Source: Flaveria trinervia (Eukaryota > Streptophyta > Magnoliopsida > Asterales > Asteraceae). From it: a stretch of DNA of 64,000 bases. The notes beneath the pieces are model-generated. The model was not told the DNA's origin and ran no database searches. It worked only from the letters and a program-made list of their open reading frames with translations. The position numbers and the translations under genes are program-made. Numbering within the stretch: the first letter of the stretch is position 1; each line of letters starts with the position of its first letter. The stretch is taken from contig CM046453.1 in the NCBI GenBank assembly GCA_025506515.1, positions 31,993,845 to 32,057,844 on the forward strand, in the 5' to 3' direction. Positions 44,052 through 57,249 of the stretch are shown here, piece after piece.

Positions 44052-44785
44052 TGTTGGTGCATATATGTCCCTAGATCATGTTATGAATGTAATAGATCTT
44101 GTTTGTCTAATTCTGATGTAATGGTTCGAATGATTAATGAAATGATATTGATTGTTTGGTATTTATAACATTTAATATTTCATTAATGAGTCGATGTTGA
44201 ATTGGTTAATTAGGTTTGTGACTGTTTGAAGTGTCATGCATAATGTTATATGTTAAATACACTCAAACTTGGTGAAGTGAAGTTCTCATGCGTCCAACTG
44301 GACCATGCGTTCCAACAGTGATCATGCGTCCGAAATGCCATGTGACTAAGTGTCCATGCGCCGAAATAGTCGATACGCATGAATAACTTCGTACAAATGA
44401 CTCAGTCGCACGACTGAACACTCAATCGTGCGGATGAATCAACCGTATGGTTCAATCGCACGACTAAATCATACTAATGGTTCAGTCACATGAATGAACA
44501 ATACTAACCTATAAATATAACCAATTCGTGGAAAAAACGAGAGAATTTGATTCTATTTTCGATTCTAGACGTACCCTAGCCGTCAAGAAACCTCCAAGTT
44601 GATACTCCAAGTTCATAGAACGCTGTAGATCGATTCTTAATCGATTCTAAACGTTTGATTCAATACTTTATTGATTCTACGTGCGTTCTCACTTATTGGA
44701 TCGCCAATCAAATAGGATTCCGCACTACTTCGTTTGGTTTACACGTTAATCATTACGTATTTTGTTCAAATACCAGGTCCTGACA
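44052..44785 (+). repeat. 5' LTR of E
   Basis: 734 bp, TGTTGGTGCA...GTCCTGACA. It has TATAAATA at 44510-44517. Upstream (44281-44500) lie both CATGCGTCC-type and CAGTCGCACGACTG-type dyads; the latter is perfect at 44403-44416. Confidence 0.95.
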
Positions 44786-44787
44786 AG

Positions 44788-44799
44788 TGGTATGAGAGC
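44788..44799 (+). promoter_or_regulatory. Primer-binding site of E (one mismatch)
   Basis: TGGTATGAGAGC, 2 nt after the LTR. It differs from the canonical TGGTATCAGAGC by one C to G change. The leader to 45279 contains dyad motifs at 45005-45240. Confidence 0.9.
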
Positions 44800-45279
44800 T
44801 TTGGCTCTTGATTACGTGTGATTCAATCAAGATTGATAAAAGGTTTGTGTTTTTACACTAAAAATAGAATCTTTTGTGTCAAAAGGTGTCTTGGACGTTC
44901 CCTGCTCACCAAGTTTCGGTTTCTACGGCCTTAGGCGATTAGGGTTTAGGAAATTTCGAATTTTTACGGCTAACACACGTTTAACCTAGAAATTCTCGCA
45001 AAACAGCAGCTTCAGTCGCACGAGTGGGCCATTCGCACGACTGGACTCATTCGCATACACCAGAAGCACGATTGGACTGAGTCGCATCTCCATTAGTACG
45101 ACTGAACCATCTGTTCGCAGTGTTCATACGCCTCAGCTTCATTCGCTCGACTGAACCAATCACTCAGTTCAGCCGCACGATTGAACCAATCGCATAGTTC
45201 ATAGGCACGGATAGCCCATTCGCTTTACCCAGTCGCACTAGTTTGACAGTTTGGTTAGCATTCTTAAAAGTTAATCGAG

Positions 45280-48038
45280 ATGGAAGATCAGATGTCAGCG
45301 TTTACTGCCGGTAAGGACTCAAGGATCCAGAACCTACTGTTACTTGAGAGTGAGGTGGGGAATCACAATAAACCACCAAAACTTTTAATGTTAGATGAGT
45401 TTCCCCACTGGAAACAACGTTTCGAGATCTACCTCAATGGAGTGGATCCAAATTTGTGGGAAGCTATCGAGATTGGGAAAGTATGCCGGTGGGAGCAGAT
45501 GGGGTAAAGCTTACTTTGGGAGGAATGACTGATGCTCAGAAAGTCAAGTATAATGCAGAGAAGAGAGTTTATGCATTGATTACTCGGTCTATTCCTAAAG
45601 ATATTTTCACCGGTACTCGGAGAATAAACAGGCCAAGAAAGTGTGGGATGACCTGGAAAAGAGATACGACGGGAATGCTTCGCTGAAGGCAATTAAAGTT
45701 AAGGAATTGAAGAAAGAATTTGACAACTTCTCATTGATGGGGAACGAGAGTTTGGACGATGTGATTGATATATTCTACCATCTGATTAGTGAAATGCATA
45801 CACATGGTGTTACTACTACCATGGAAGAAAAGGTGTCCAATTTTGCAAATGGTTTGCCGGAAAAGTGGGCTTCATTTGTGTCAAATCTGACATAGAATGA
45901 AATGCTGGCAAAGTTGGATATCAATGACTTCATTCTAAAGCTGCTAGAAGAAGCACTTAGGATGAAGTACAGAGCTCAGAAGTCGTCGTACACTCAGAAT
46001 CCAGCTTTGTACAATGCCACACCACAAGCCAAGACGTCTGGAGCACCTCTTCAGACTGCATTTGTGTCTAGCTCATCGGGTCCTTCACAAGCTTCTCCTT
46101 CAGGTTCAGAAACTTCAGGGTCCTCTTATACCAGTACATTGAAACTGAAGCAAATGCTACTAGACTAAAGACTGAGAATCTCGGTAATGTGTCTATGGAA
46201 GTAGCTCGAGAGCACATGGATCTTTTGGCAGCAGTGGTTCAGTCTTATGATGGGATGGTTGCTGGAAGATGAGGATACGAGCAGGTGGATGAATTGGAGC
46301 TGGAAAGAATGGATATTATGTGGGCCTTAGCTAGTGCTGTCCAGAGAGCGAAGAAGTTTGCGAAAAAGACCGGACAAAACTTGGTTGCTACTAAGGATAC
46401 CACATTTGGCTTTGACAAAAGTAAAGTGACCTGTTTTAACTATGGAGAAAAGGGGCGCTTCAAGAGAGAATGTGTGAAGCCAAAGAAGACTGGGAACGGG
46501 AACCCGTTCTCATCCTTCATTCGTCAAGACAAGCAAGCCAGCAGCTCTACTTCATCAAGCAAGGATCCAAAAGCCTTGACTGCTCATGATGATGAAGGAC
46601 AGGACTGGAGCTTTCGGTTTGTCTGTCCAGGGGAATGAAATATTGCAAGTGTAGAAGATTTGGATGATGATTCTGCAAGTGAGGGAGATATTGCAGTTGA
46701 GATAGCAATGTCAAATATTGAAGAGACAACAGCAAAGAAAGAATCACCAGAACCAGAGACATCTAATGCTACGATGATGGCTAACTCTACTGAATCTCCT
46801 CAGGTAAGTACAACTGACAAATTGTTTAAAAAACATGCTTGTTCTGATTGTGATACTTTTAGAGATAGCATAGATGAGAAATTTGCTAGGTTATTAGATC
46901 ATAATGATAACTTAGTGAAAGAATTGCAACTATGCACTGAGGCTAATAGAGTTTTAAAACAAAATGAGTATCGTTACAAAGAAAAGATAGACCTTTTGAC
47001 TAAACAGCTTAGGGAAACTGAAGTAGTTGCATTTAACCAAGCTAATGATATTATGTACTATCTTAACACCCTACAAGACACTAAGAAACAAAAGGCAGTT
47101 TTAGAAGTAGAAGTAAACTCATTAAAGCAAAAATTGCACAGCTGGACAAGTTCATCACATATTGTCCAGCACTTAGTAAGAGAAAGAAACAACAGGGGGG
47201 GTTTGGGTTATAAAGTGGTCCACCACCACCTGAGACCTTGATGAACACGAAGAGTAGACCAATAAATAACAACCCCATAAAGGATCATGTGGTATCTACC
47301 CCTCTTGTTAGTGATCCAGATACCTCATGTTCATCAATTGAATCTGGAACAAAACAGAAGGAAGCCACTTCAAAGGCAAAGAGTAAAATGCCTTGCGTTA
47401 ATCTAGAAAAAGAATTTGAAAAGGTTAATATAAAGTCCGGGTCAAACAAAGTCAAATCTGAATCTAAAAGAACGGCTAATGCTAATCTTTCACAAGCTTC
47501 ATGTCAAAAACCAGTTAACCAAAAGGAAAAAGATGTTACAAATGTTAAGACAACTAATTTTGTTCAACAGAAGAAAACATCAAAAGACACAGAGTTAAAA
47601 CCCAAACTAAGTGATGTTACTAGGGTGTCACACACATCTCCACAAAGAAAGCTTAATCATAAAGTTGATAGCAGGTCATGCTACAACTGTGGAGAGTGTT
47701 GACACATTGCTTCTTTTTGTCCTTACTATCAGACACCTAGGAAGAAGATTGAATTTCAGAATTCAAAACCTAGGTCTTATAAGAGAGAGTTCTTTAACTC
47801 CACCTAGAAGAACTAGCGAACCTAATGTTCAATCCGTCAGCCAGACGAATGTTTATCACAAACAGGCATTGCACAAATCTGGATTATGGAAAGAAAAGTC
47901 ATCCTCTGTGTCTAGTAATGATGACAAGAAGGAACCTGAGCTACCCTCACTCTCTAAGGGTCAATGGGTGGATTCATGATGTGTGATGCCTCTGGGAAAC
48001 CCAAGCCAGTAAAGGCTTGGATTCCTAACCTAAACTAA
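45280..48038 (+). pseudogene. gag: copia gag, element E (broken)
   Basis: ATG at 45280 opens 68 good codons (MEDQMSAFTAGKDSRIQNLL). A frame change follows near 45480, and capsid sequence continues in other frames to 45895 (TAG at 45894) and 46168. First zinc knuckle at 46430: CFNYGEKGRFKREC (second Cys is Tyr, His is Arg). The coiled-coil region lies at 46660-47241, a 193-codon open stretch with QLCTEANRVLKQNEYRYKEK. Then GLGYKV (near 47205), the basic segment, and a second knuckle CYNCGEC-stop (47680-47702), broken where the family has GEYGH. It ends PNLN-TAA at 48038. Confidence 0.88.
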
Positions 48039-48060
48039 CGGTTTTACTTGGTATGTGCAG

Positions 48061-51000
48061 AGTGTTCACTACAGTGCTGAAACAGGGCTCTTTTATCAAA
48101 CGTAAAGCAAATAAAAGGAGGGCATGTTTCGTTTGCGGGAAACAAGGGAGGCTATATCACAGCTCGGGGAGAAGTTGGAAATCAGAAAGTTAAGTTTGAT
48201 AGGGTGAACTACGTCCAGCAACTTCAAAACAACTTACTTTCTGTTTCCCAAATCTGTGATAAAGATTTTAAAGTCATTTTCGACAACAAGAAGTGTTACG
48301 TCCTAAAGAAAGATTACGTGATTCAGGAGGACCAAGTGCTGATGACAGCTTCAAGATATAAAGACCTTTATGTTTTGGATCTCTCAACAGCTTCTACAAC
48401 AGATCATGAAGTTCAGTGCTTTCTATCAAAAGCCACTGAGAAGGAATCCATCTCCTGGCATAGGAGAATGGGTCACATCAATCAACGGAAGATGAATCAC
48501 TTGATCCAGAAGGATCTTGTGAGAGGAGTTAATGTCAAGAATTTCCAAGTTCCTGATTTTTGCGTAGCTTGCAAAAGGCAAACAGACGAAGAAGTATCAT
48601 AAGGAAAAGAAAGTTCATTCAATAGAACTTCCTCTTGATCTTCTTCACATAGATCTGTTTGGCCCAGTCAGTACAAAGAGCATTGCAGGCGACTTGTACT
48701 GTTTTGTGGTTACTGATGACTACTCAAGATTCTCTTGGGTAATGTTTCTAAAGTCCAAATCAGAAACATTTGAGTCATTCAAGGAGTTAGTGACCACACT
48801 GGAATCTCTCTACAAGCTAAAGGTGAGACAAGTACGCTCAGACAACGGAACTGAATTCAAGAATCAGTGGATGGCGGATTACTGCAAGGAAAAGGGAATT
48901 GTGCGTCAATTCACTTCTGCATACACGCCTCAGATGAATGGTGTTACTGAGAGAAAGAACAGAAGCTTGATAGAAACAGCACGGACAATGCTGGCAGACT
49001 CAAAACTGCCTATCAATTCTGGAATGAGGCAGTGGCTAATGCGTGTTATACACTGAATCGAGTTCTGATAGTCAAGCGCCATGGAAAGACATGTTACGAG
49101 ATACTACAACGACTTAAACCGAATCTAGAGTATCTCGAACCATTTGGCGCGCCGTGTACACTCCTGAAGAAGACTCAAGAAGGTAAATTCAGCGAGAAGG
49201 CTGATGAAGGAATCTTCCTAGGATACAACATACCGAACAAGAGAGTTTACAACAACTCAACAGGTCTAGTAGAAGTGTGGTGTAATGTTGATGTTTAGAG
49301 ATATACCACACTACCTACTGGCAAAGGACCTGCCTACCTTTTTGACTATGATGGATTCTTTAAGTCCTTCAACATCCCTATCTCTCATCTGATGATGAGT
49401 TGGCTACTCGGATGTGGATGATATCTTGAATACACCAACTCTTGATTCAACATCATCGACTTCACAGGAAGAATCATCTACTCAGTCAGGGGAAGTAGTC
49501 GACGACAGTGACTCCTCCTCTGAAGATGAGGCTGAAAAAGATGACCAGAACAGTCAGGAGCAACAGGTCTCAGTTCCTAAAATTCCACAAGCATCTAACG
49601 GTGATGCACCATCGACTTCGAAACCTCAAACTCCTTCTACCTCAGATGCAGAACCAAAGGTTCATAATCTTGGCTCTGAGGTAGCTGTTCCTACTACTCC
49701 AGGATCACGTCTAAACGTCTATCATCCCTTGGAAAATGTCATTGGGGTTGTCAGATCAGGAGTACAAACCCGAAATCAGTTGTACTCAGCTGATTATGCC
49801 TCTGTTATGGAAAAGGGTTACATTCATGATGGTGCTTATCGGTGTTTTGTCTCGCAGTTTGAGCCAAAATACGTAAGTGATGCATAAACGATGAGGCATG
49901 GGTGAGTGCCATGCAAGAAGAACTTCTTCAATTCAAGAAGTTAGGAGTATGGACTCTGGTAGATAGACCTAAAGGTGCTAAAGTCATTGGCACCAATGGG
50001 TCTTGAAATGCAAGAAGGATGACCAAGGGGTCATTAACAGGAACAAGGCTCGACTGGTTGTTCAGGGATTTTGCCAAGTCGAGGGGATTGACTACAATGA
50101 AGTGTTTGCACCAGTGGCAAGGATGGAAGCCATCCGTATCTTCCTTGCCTATGCATAGTATATGAAGATTAAAGTCTATCAATTAGATGTGAAGAGTGCA
50201 TTCCTTCATGGGGAAATTCGAGAGACAGTGTATGTCAGTCAACCTAAGGATTTGAAGATCCTTATCATCGGGACAGAGTTTACAAACTCGACAAGGCCTT
50301 ATACGGGCTTCATCAAGCTCCTAGGGCCTGGTATGAGAAACTCTCAACTCATCTTGTGAAACGCGGCTTTTGCAGGGGAGTTATTGACTGCACACTGTTC
50401 ATCAAAGAAAAAGATGGAGACCTACTGCTAGTACAAATCTATGTCGATGACATAATCTTCGGTTCAAAGAACGAAGAATTATCAAAGAGTTTGAAGCAGT
50501 TATGAAGAAAGAGTTTGAAATGAGTGCTATGGGGGAGATGAAATTCTTTCCGGTTACAGGAGATCAGACACCAAATGGGATCTTTCTACATCAAACCAGT
50601 ATGTGGGAGACATTCTCAGTCGGTTTGACATGGAGCATGCTTCTGTAGCTGGGACTCCACTTGCTACAAATCATGATATAACACCTGATGAAAATGGAGA
50701 TCTGGTAGATGCCACAATGTACCGAAGAATGATTGGATCCCTCATGTATCTCACTGCCTCAAGACCTGATAACATGTATGCTACATGTTTATGTTCTAGA
50801 TACCAGGCTAAGCCTAAGGTTAACCATCTGATCGGGGTCAAAAGGATATTTCGTTATCTGAAGGCTACACCCACACTTGGGTTGGTATCCTCATGATGAT
50901 GACTTTGAGCTCACGACGTATAGTGACTCGGATTACGGGGGCCGCAAGATGAACTACAAGTCTACATTAGCAGGGTGTCAAATCTTGGGAGGAGATTATT

Positions 51001-51395
51001 ACCTGGCAGTGTAAGAAGCAACCTCGGTTGCATTGTCAACCTGTGAAGCCGAATACATTGCTGCTACAGGTTGCTGTTCACAAATCATATGGATTCAACA
51101 GCAAATGCGGATTACGGTTTAAAGTTTTCTCTACTCCTATCTTTGTTGATAACTCTGCTGCAATTGCAGTAACTAAAATCCGGTACAACATCCAAAGACC
51201 AAACACATCGTTATTAAATACCATTTCATAGAGACTGTTTTGAAAAGAACTTAATAGATGTGGTAAAATTAATATTGATTTTCAACGCGCTGACCTCTAT
51301 TCAAAAGCCTTTGATAAACCACGTTTTCTATATTGTTAGAGGTCAACGGCGTTAAAAAGAAAAGTGATGTTATTCCTGATGATGATCATGTGTAG
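48061..51395 (+). pseudogene. pol: copia pol, element E (broken, protease active site deleted)
   Basis: Pol follows the gag stop in the +1 frame. A deletion of about 49 nt near 48087 removes the Asp-Ser-Gly protease site still present in A. Integrase: SWHRRMGHINQRKMNHLIQK ... CVAC, then a frameshift; HIDLFGP (48646), RSDNGTEF (48837) and TERKNRS, so the catalytic positions are kept; FLGYNIPNKRVYNNST. RT: QLDVKSAFLHGEI (50178), a 1-nt deletion near 50245 at the same place as in A, and YVDDIIFGS (50440). RNase H: YSDSDYGGRK (50920), STCEAEYIAA. Other breaks: frameshift near 49010, TAG at 49297, TAG near 50157, deletions near 50480 and 50560. It ends DDHV-TAG. Confidence 0.88.
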
Positions 51396-52854
51396 TCCGA
51401 TGCATTGTAGTTACATTTTTTTCATTTTTCCTTATTGATTTTATTCTGTTTAAATTAAATTCATGTTATTTAGCTGTCTGTTAAAATCCTAAAATAATTC
51501 AATCCATATGATTTTAAAATTTTAGGGGGAGGAGTAGGTCAGCGAGTAACATTAAAAAAAACCGAGGGAGAAGGAGTAGACAGCTGATATAGGTAGATCG
51601 TATCTGTGATACCGATTCAAACCTTTTGGATAATGATAGTACACAGGAACAAATCAAAAGGGACTTTAAAATTTAATTTAGAAAAGATGTAAATTTCAAA
51701 GTAAAGTCTGTGTAGTCTAAGCCATATAAAAGGGAAGATGATAGAAAAACTGGTAACTACTAAGGTAACACAAAGAAAGTAGACCTAGAGGTTGCTAGAC
51801 CATAAATGATATGTCGGTAGATTCAACACAATGGATGAGTAGACCTGACTGGTGATTTTAAATCAAACTAAGCTGTTCAACTGACTGTGGGCTGCCATCT
51901 TATCACTGGTTAACACAATCAACAATATTCCAATAAGGGGTAATGAGCATGTAAACGCCACAAATGTGTGCGGATGACCAAAATTAGTGCAAAGCACGAA
52001 AAAATGAAAGACAAATGCAATCAAGCTAATGACATATGTTGTTGGTGCATTCTGTACAAAAGAAATTTAACTGCTTTAACAAGAAGATAGGTTGTGTGCC
52101 TCTCTGCTGTGCGATGGCACTGACCTGAGAGGCATAACCTAGATATTCTAGACTTCATTGTTGTTTGCCGCCTCTCTGCTGTGCGATGGCACTGACCTGA
52201 GGATTGGCTTCTCTGTGAAAGCTCTAAGAATAGTCTCTTCTTGTAAAAATACCCGTAGACCGCTCAAAAGCTCCTGAGGAATGTTGATTACCATATAAGT
52301 GTGGGATCCACAAATGTAAGTTGAAATAATTAAACCAAAACTATCACCAGTTTGTGTCTAAAGTCTGTGTATGAATTTAAGAGGACAAATATTGACAATC
52401 ATTGTGGCTGCAATTCTTGAAAGTTCAAATCATGTGGGAATCTAATAGTACCAGTGTGATTTCCTAAAATTGCTACAGACTCTGGATGAAAACCAAGAAG
52501 TGAGGATCAAAAGGTTTCGATAACTAGTCCCAAATGATTTGACTTGCCTGTATGATTCCAAAATGAATTGGTCCAGGTGTGGTCAAACTTAATTGAAGCT
52601 GCCTATTCTGGAACCAAATCCTGTATCTTAGGATTTATCTCTCACAAAAAGTCAAAAACAAGTGTTTATTGTTGTATTTAGTTTAAGTTTCTAGTTAGTT
52701 AGTCATTTTAGTTTGTTTGTTCGTTGGACTATATCATGAAAATCAGTATGGGATTCACTCACCTAAAAGATCATGTGTGAGATGATCAAATGATTATAAT
52801 GTTTATACTATAGTTTGAAAAGGGTTTAAATGTAAAATGGTAAGAATGCAGAAA
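51396..52854 (+). other. Post-pol non-coding region of element E
   Basis: No ORF, yet alignable with A 7393-8789. It holds the internal polypurine-like TTTTAGGGGGAGG (51520-51532), the twin repeat (52098-52208) and one GATCAT/ATGATC hairpin (52769-52787). Confidence 0.72.
52098..52208 (+). repeat. Twin direct repeat in post-pol region (E)
   Basis: Two copies of GCCTCTCTGCTGTGCGATGG... starting at 52098 and 52170, with the ATATTCTAGACTTCATTG spacer, as in A 8094-8207. Confidence 0.75.
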
Positions 52855-53158
52855 ATTTCATAAGTATGACCCATTCGCACGAATGGACCTTTAGTATGGA
52901 CTTATCATACGAATGGGAGCCATTCGTACGAATGGACCATAAGTGTGGACCATTCAACCGAATGGCCCATACGATTGACCCAGTCAGATGTTTAAGAGTG
53001 AACGAATGGGTAAGTCGCATAACTGAACTCCAGTCGGACGACTGAATGAGACGACTGAATGGGGCGACTGAATCAATCGCACGACTGTGGCACATTCGCC
53101 CGAATGAAACGTGCGTATGAGCCCAGTCATACAATTGAATTTAGGATTAGTATAAATA
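52855..53158 (+). promoter_or_regulatory. Internal promoter of element E: dyad array plus TATA box
   Basis: Dyads with perfect arms at 52872-52885 (CATTCGCACGAATG), 52921-52934 (CATTCGTACGAATG), 53031-53044 (CAGTCGGACGACTG) and 53093-53106 (CATTCGCCCGAATG), then TATAAATA at 53151-53158. The arms differ between units but remain complementary within each. Confidence 0.68.
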
Positions 53159-53296
53159 GAGAGTGAGTCGGACGCAGAGACTCACCGCTCTCAAAGTTAC
53201 CCTAAATCGCACGACTAACGTTACGCTACCCAAATTTCGTTTGATCACTATAAACCCTCGATTCTCACATACTGACCATTTGCATTGACTCTACAA

Positions 53297-53826
53297 GTAA
53301 TTTGTGGTGCAGAAACATTATCAAATCATTCAATTTGACTCTAAATCTGGACAATCGGATTCGTTAGAAAAACCGTGTCTTGTGTGGCAAAATAACCTAA
53401 CTAAACGACGTAAACAAATGAAATTAAAGGTTTTAGGTGTTAAACGAATGAATTACAAGTCTAAGGAACCAGAACATGAAGCTTAAAACTCAAAATTGGT
53501 GAAAATTTGAAGTTGAATTGACCGGACAGAAAGACATGCGAATGGACAGGTTGATGAGCTTCAGTCGCACGACTGAAGAGTGCGAATAGTGTAACCGCAC
53601 GACTGAACTATGCATATGATGTTTAGACGCACGACGGTTGTAACCGCATGAGGCTACATACGCATGAGTCCAGTTGCACACTCAGTAGTACGTATGGAGT
53701 CATTCGCACGACTGAATCCCAGTCGCACAGCCTCATTCGCATGAGAGAAAAGAATTGTGTTCAAGTCCCGTGTTTTCATGACATTCTTACCAATGGGTAC
53801 TAATGTTTACTTTCCTTGTGTAACAG
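53297..53826 (+). other. Predicted 5'-UTR intron of the E aORF
   Basis: Donor CAA|GTAATT, acceptor TTGTGTAACAG ending at 53826, directly against the aORF ATG at 53827. 530 nt; contains a dyad array at 53530-53750, as the A intron does. Confidence 0.65.
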
Positions 53827-56800
53827 ATGGCCAACTGTTGGACTATGAGTACAAAGCACAATATTTGTGCTCATCTAGATCTCACATCCAGAAATGCTTC
53901 AGACTTCTCGGGCATTATAACCTTCCTCAGGAGATCGAGGATTGCACACGATATATCTGCTCCATGTACACCTTATCGGTCTATTTAGCAGGCCTTCTGG
54001 GAAGGTGCGGTTGTTGATCGATCCTCTGAGCCTCACTGTATTAGAGGTAGTATCTTTGGGAGGCTATAGCTATCACAGAGGAGGATCTAAGGACCGTTTT
54101 ACAGTTGGGGGACGATGCTGACTGTCCCACTAAATTACACCACCTACTGTCAGAGGATGTTTTTTCGAGCCAAGTACTCTGGGGACATCCATGCTGGGGT
54201 GCTCAACAAGAGCAAGCTCTGTCCCCAGCTCAAACCTTGCTCACGTATTGCTGAAATGCATAGCATCCAGAAAGGGAGGCTTTGATGAGTGGTCTGACCA
54301 GATCCAGAACGCTTTTGTTGCGTTGGTGCTGAACCATCCGTTCAGCTTCTCCAGAATGATCTTCACCTACTTGGTGGAGAACATTAAGGGGAAAGGGAAG
54401 AAGGGCTTCTGCATGTACCCCTGATTTATGCAAATGATCATAGACCAGAAGCTCCCCTCCCTGCCAAAGGAGAAGGATGATGCTGTAGTGCTTGAGGTGA
54501 TGGATGATACCACCTTGGGCCGGATGAAGGTATACAGGGAAAAGCAGGTGAAACCCCCTGTCAGGAGATTGTTTGGGCATCTGGCCCGTGAAAACTATGT
54601 GGTGCCAGCTAGGAGGAAGTGGCGCCACGACGATAGTGATTCTGATGTTGAGCAGATTGCTCTACCCGCCGATGACTCTGATGATGATGACGGTGGGGAT
54701 GCTGGAGATGACATGCCCATTCCACCGAGGGGCGCAACTACAGATGTTATACCTTCAGTATCTGCCCCCATGGGAGACATAGCTGAGTCAGCCGGGTTCC
54801 ACCAGGACTTTATACCTGGTGAGGAGGAAGAAGAGTCAGACGAGGAGCCATTGACTAGGACTGTGGGAAGCAAGGTTGTTCCCACAGAGTATGGACTCCG
54901 GGTGGTTGGTGAACGCCCCAGGGATTCGGGAGAGACGACTGCAGATCCCAGCTATGCTCCTGAGTCTACTAGCCATGTTCTAGGGGGAGCATCCACCTCG
55001 ACTGGATCGAGGAAGAAACGGATGGCTCAGCCCCACGACCAGAAGAAGAAGAGGAGAAGACTGATCTTCCTCTCCACCACAGCCACTACATCTACCATCA
55101 CCACTACCCCTTCTACAGGCACACCATCCACCACCACAACCACCACAACAACCACCACCACACCTCCCACCACTGAACATATGCCAACCACCACCATATC
55201 ATTCACTCCTACATCACCTCCACTATCTCACAGACCCAACCCCATTCTCACCACAGCCACCACCACCACTACTAGCCACCAAGCAGGACCCTCATCTCAT
55301 CCCACACATGTATATGGATCTCATCTACCTATTTTGGGGTAGAGGACCAGCTTTCAGCGCTAAACCATATGGTTATGTGACTGTTAGCTGCTGATGAAGA
55401 GAAGATTGCGCAGATCTGACAACTTTCAGATCTCACAACTGCGCTGTTACACCAGATCTCGGAGCAGGCTCGGCTGATCGAGGAGCAGGCCCAACAAATG
55501 GCTGCTCAGAGCCACGAGATCGCCAAACTCCAAGAGCATAGAGTCACTTCTACTAAGAAGATTGAGGGGTTGGAGAATGCTAAGAAGACCATCATACTCA
55601 AACTTAAGAGATCTAAAGATGAGCCTCTGAAGATTAAAGAGGGAGATGGTGATGATGGTGATGATGATGATGATGATGATGAAGATGATGATGATGAGAC
55701 TGAGGATGATAAGGGGATTGAGGACGAGAGGACAGAGGAGAGGAATGAGGATGATGATGAAGAAGGAGGCGATGCAGCGGCATCTACCTCTGCTCAAGGT
55801 CAAGAAAGGAGGTCTAAGAAGAATCAAGACCAACAAGCTTCCTCCTCTGCTCCACCAAGTGATGACCCAGTAATCCAAGATAAAAGTAATAATTAGATGT
55901 CTATGTATTTGATTACTTTTGTATTTGAATCATGTATTTAAACTTATTTATTTAATGGTTATGTTAAGATTAATGCTTTTCTATTTTGATTATTAGCTAA
56001 TGGTTGATGTACTACATGTTTATATCAAACAGATCCAAACTATCAGAGGGATGAGTTTGATGTTGCTCCCCTTCAGCAGATCAAGACTCAACTAACTATG
56101 ATTCTTGATCTGCAAGAGATCGTCAGAAGGTCGGTGAGTTATACCCCTGAAGGAGGGGAAATAATTCACGATCTATCAAATGAGCAACTAGCTGAGATCT
56201 TCAAGCTAAATGCCGATGAGATCGTAAAGGATGCTCCAACGTGCGACTCGACAAGTGACGAAGAGCTCAACGATGTTGATGAAATAGAGATAGAAGATGT
56301 CACTGCAGAGCACTACCCTCAGTATGCTGACAATGAGGGAAATGTGGTCTTCAATCTGGGTGAATCCCTTGTCAGCGATATGTTTGAGGTGTTAGACAAA
56401 ATGGAGCAGGAGTCTGAGAAGACAGAAGAAACGGCCTAAGCCTCAAATGATGATGTTGATATCCGAAAGGCTGAGTGGGCTGCATGTTTTGAAGAAGTTA
56501 TAGCCCAACGAGCTGCACCTAAACATGACGCCTACACCAAACTCTACAGAGTCAAGAAACATCATAAGGTGTCAGGCAGGATTATAGCATGGGCATATTT
56601 TGATGACCTTAATGTTTATGCAGTTAAGAGGGAGAAGGGCATAGAGTATTTTAGATTTCCACATGATCTAAGGACTCTACCAGGTTTTGAGCTCAACCAG
56701 CTGGCCAAACTGAAGCTGTTGTATGCTGACACGAGAAAGATGTCAGGCTAGTTTGAGGCTGCCCTAAGAAAGGAGTACCACACCAGGTGGGTTAACTTTA

Positions 56801-57237
56801 GACCCCAACAGCCTACAAGATACATCAGAAGATCTGAAGTTGATGCCATTACTGGAAAGCCAAAGATAGTGTTGAAGTCGAGTCCTCCGCGCACGATGTC
56901 AAAAATCCCACTCAGGGAAATGCCACAGGACTTCACTCCACACTTTAAGTGGTGGTACTACGATTTGAGGACAGGAGAAGCGGTCATAGTCCTAAACAAA
57001 GAGGGCCAAATAGATACCATTAGGGTATTTGACCCAATGTGGCTCACCAACTTGTCAGCAAATGATGTCTACACTCTGTACAAGTGGCCACTGTTCTATG
57101 ATATGCAGGACATAGTACAAGCCCTCCAGTTCCAAAATGTTATAAGACACCATTTTGCATTTGAGATTCATACAGGAGTTAAAAAAGAGGATAAGTACAA
57201 GAATTTTAAGGAGGTAATCAATAGAACAAGACATTAG
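53827..57237 (+). pseudogene. aORF, element E (broken, most complete copy)
   Basis: About 1,087 codons without the intron 55886-56032. ATG at 53827 (MANCWTMSTKHNICAHL). N-terminal domain: SGIITFLRRSRI, PYRSI-stop-QAFWEGA, LGDDAD near 54110, ALVLNHPFSFSRMIFTYLVE and GFCMYP-stop. Then a 304-codon open stretch 54428-55342 with VMDDTTLGRMKVYREKQVKP, an acidic patch, and a Thr/Pro-rich linker. A 1-nt loss near 55337 follows. Then come a Gln-rich coil and a D/E tract (55650-55770). The C-terminal domain reads AWAYFDDLNVYAVKREKG, MPQDFTPHFKWWYYD, VFDPMWLTNL and YKWPLFYD. Stops in the C-terminal part: TAA 56437 (also in B) and TAG 56749; the frame is otherwise open from 56035 to 57237. No membrane segment or signal peptide is apparent; function unknown. 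Confidence 0.78.
55886..56032 (+). other. Predicted coding intron within the E aORF
   Basis: GTAATA donor at 55886, acceptor ATATCAAACAG ending at 56032. Splicing as AAA-A|AT-CCA-AAC joins the frame of 55498-55885 to that of 56035-57237. Homologous to A 11938-12083. Confidence 0.62.
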
Positions 57238-57249
57238 AGAGATCTAGGT

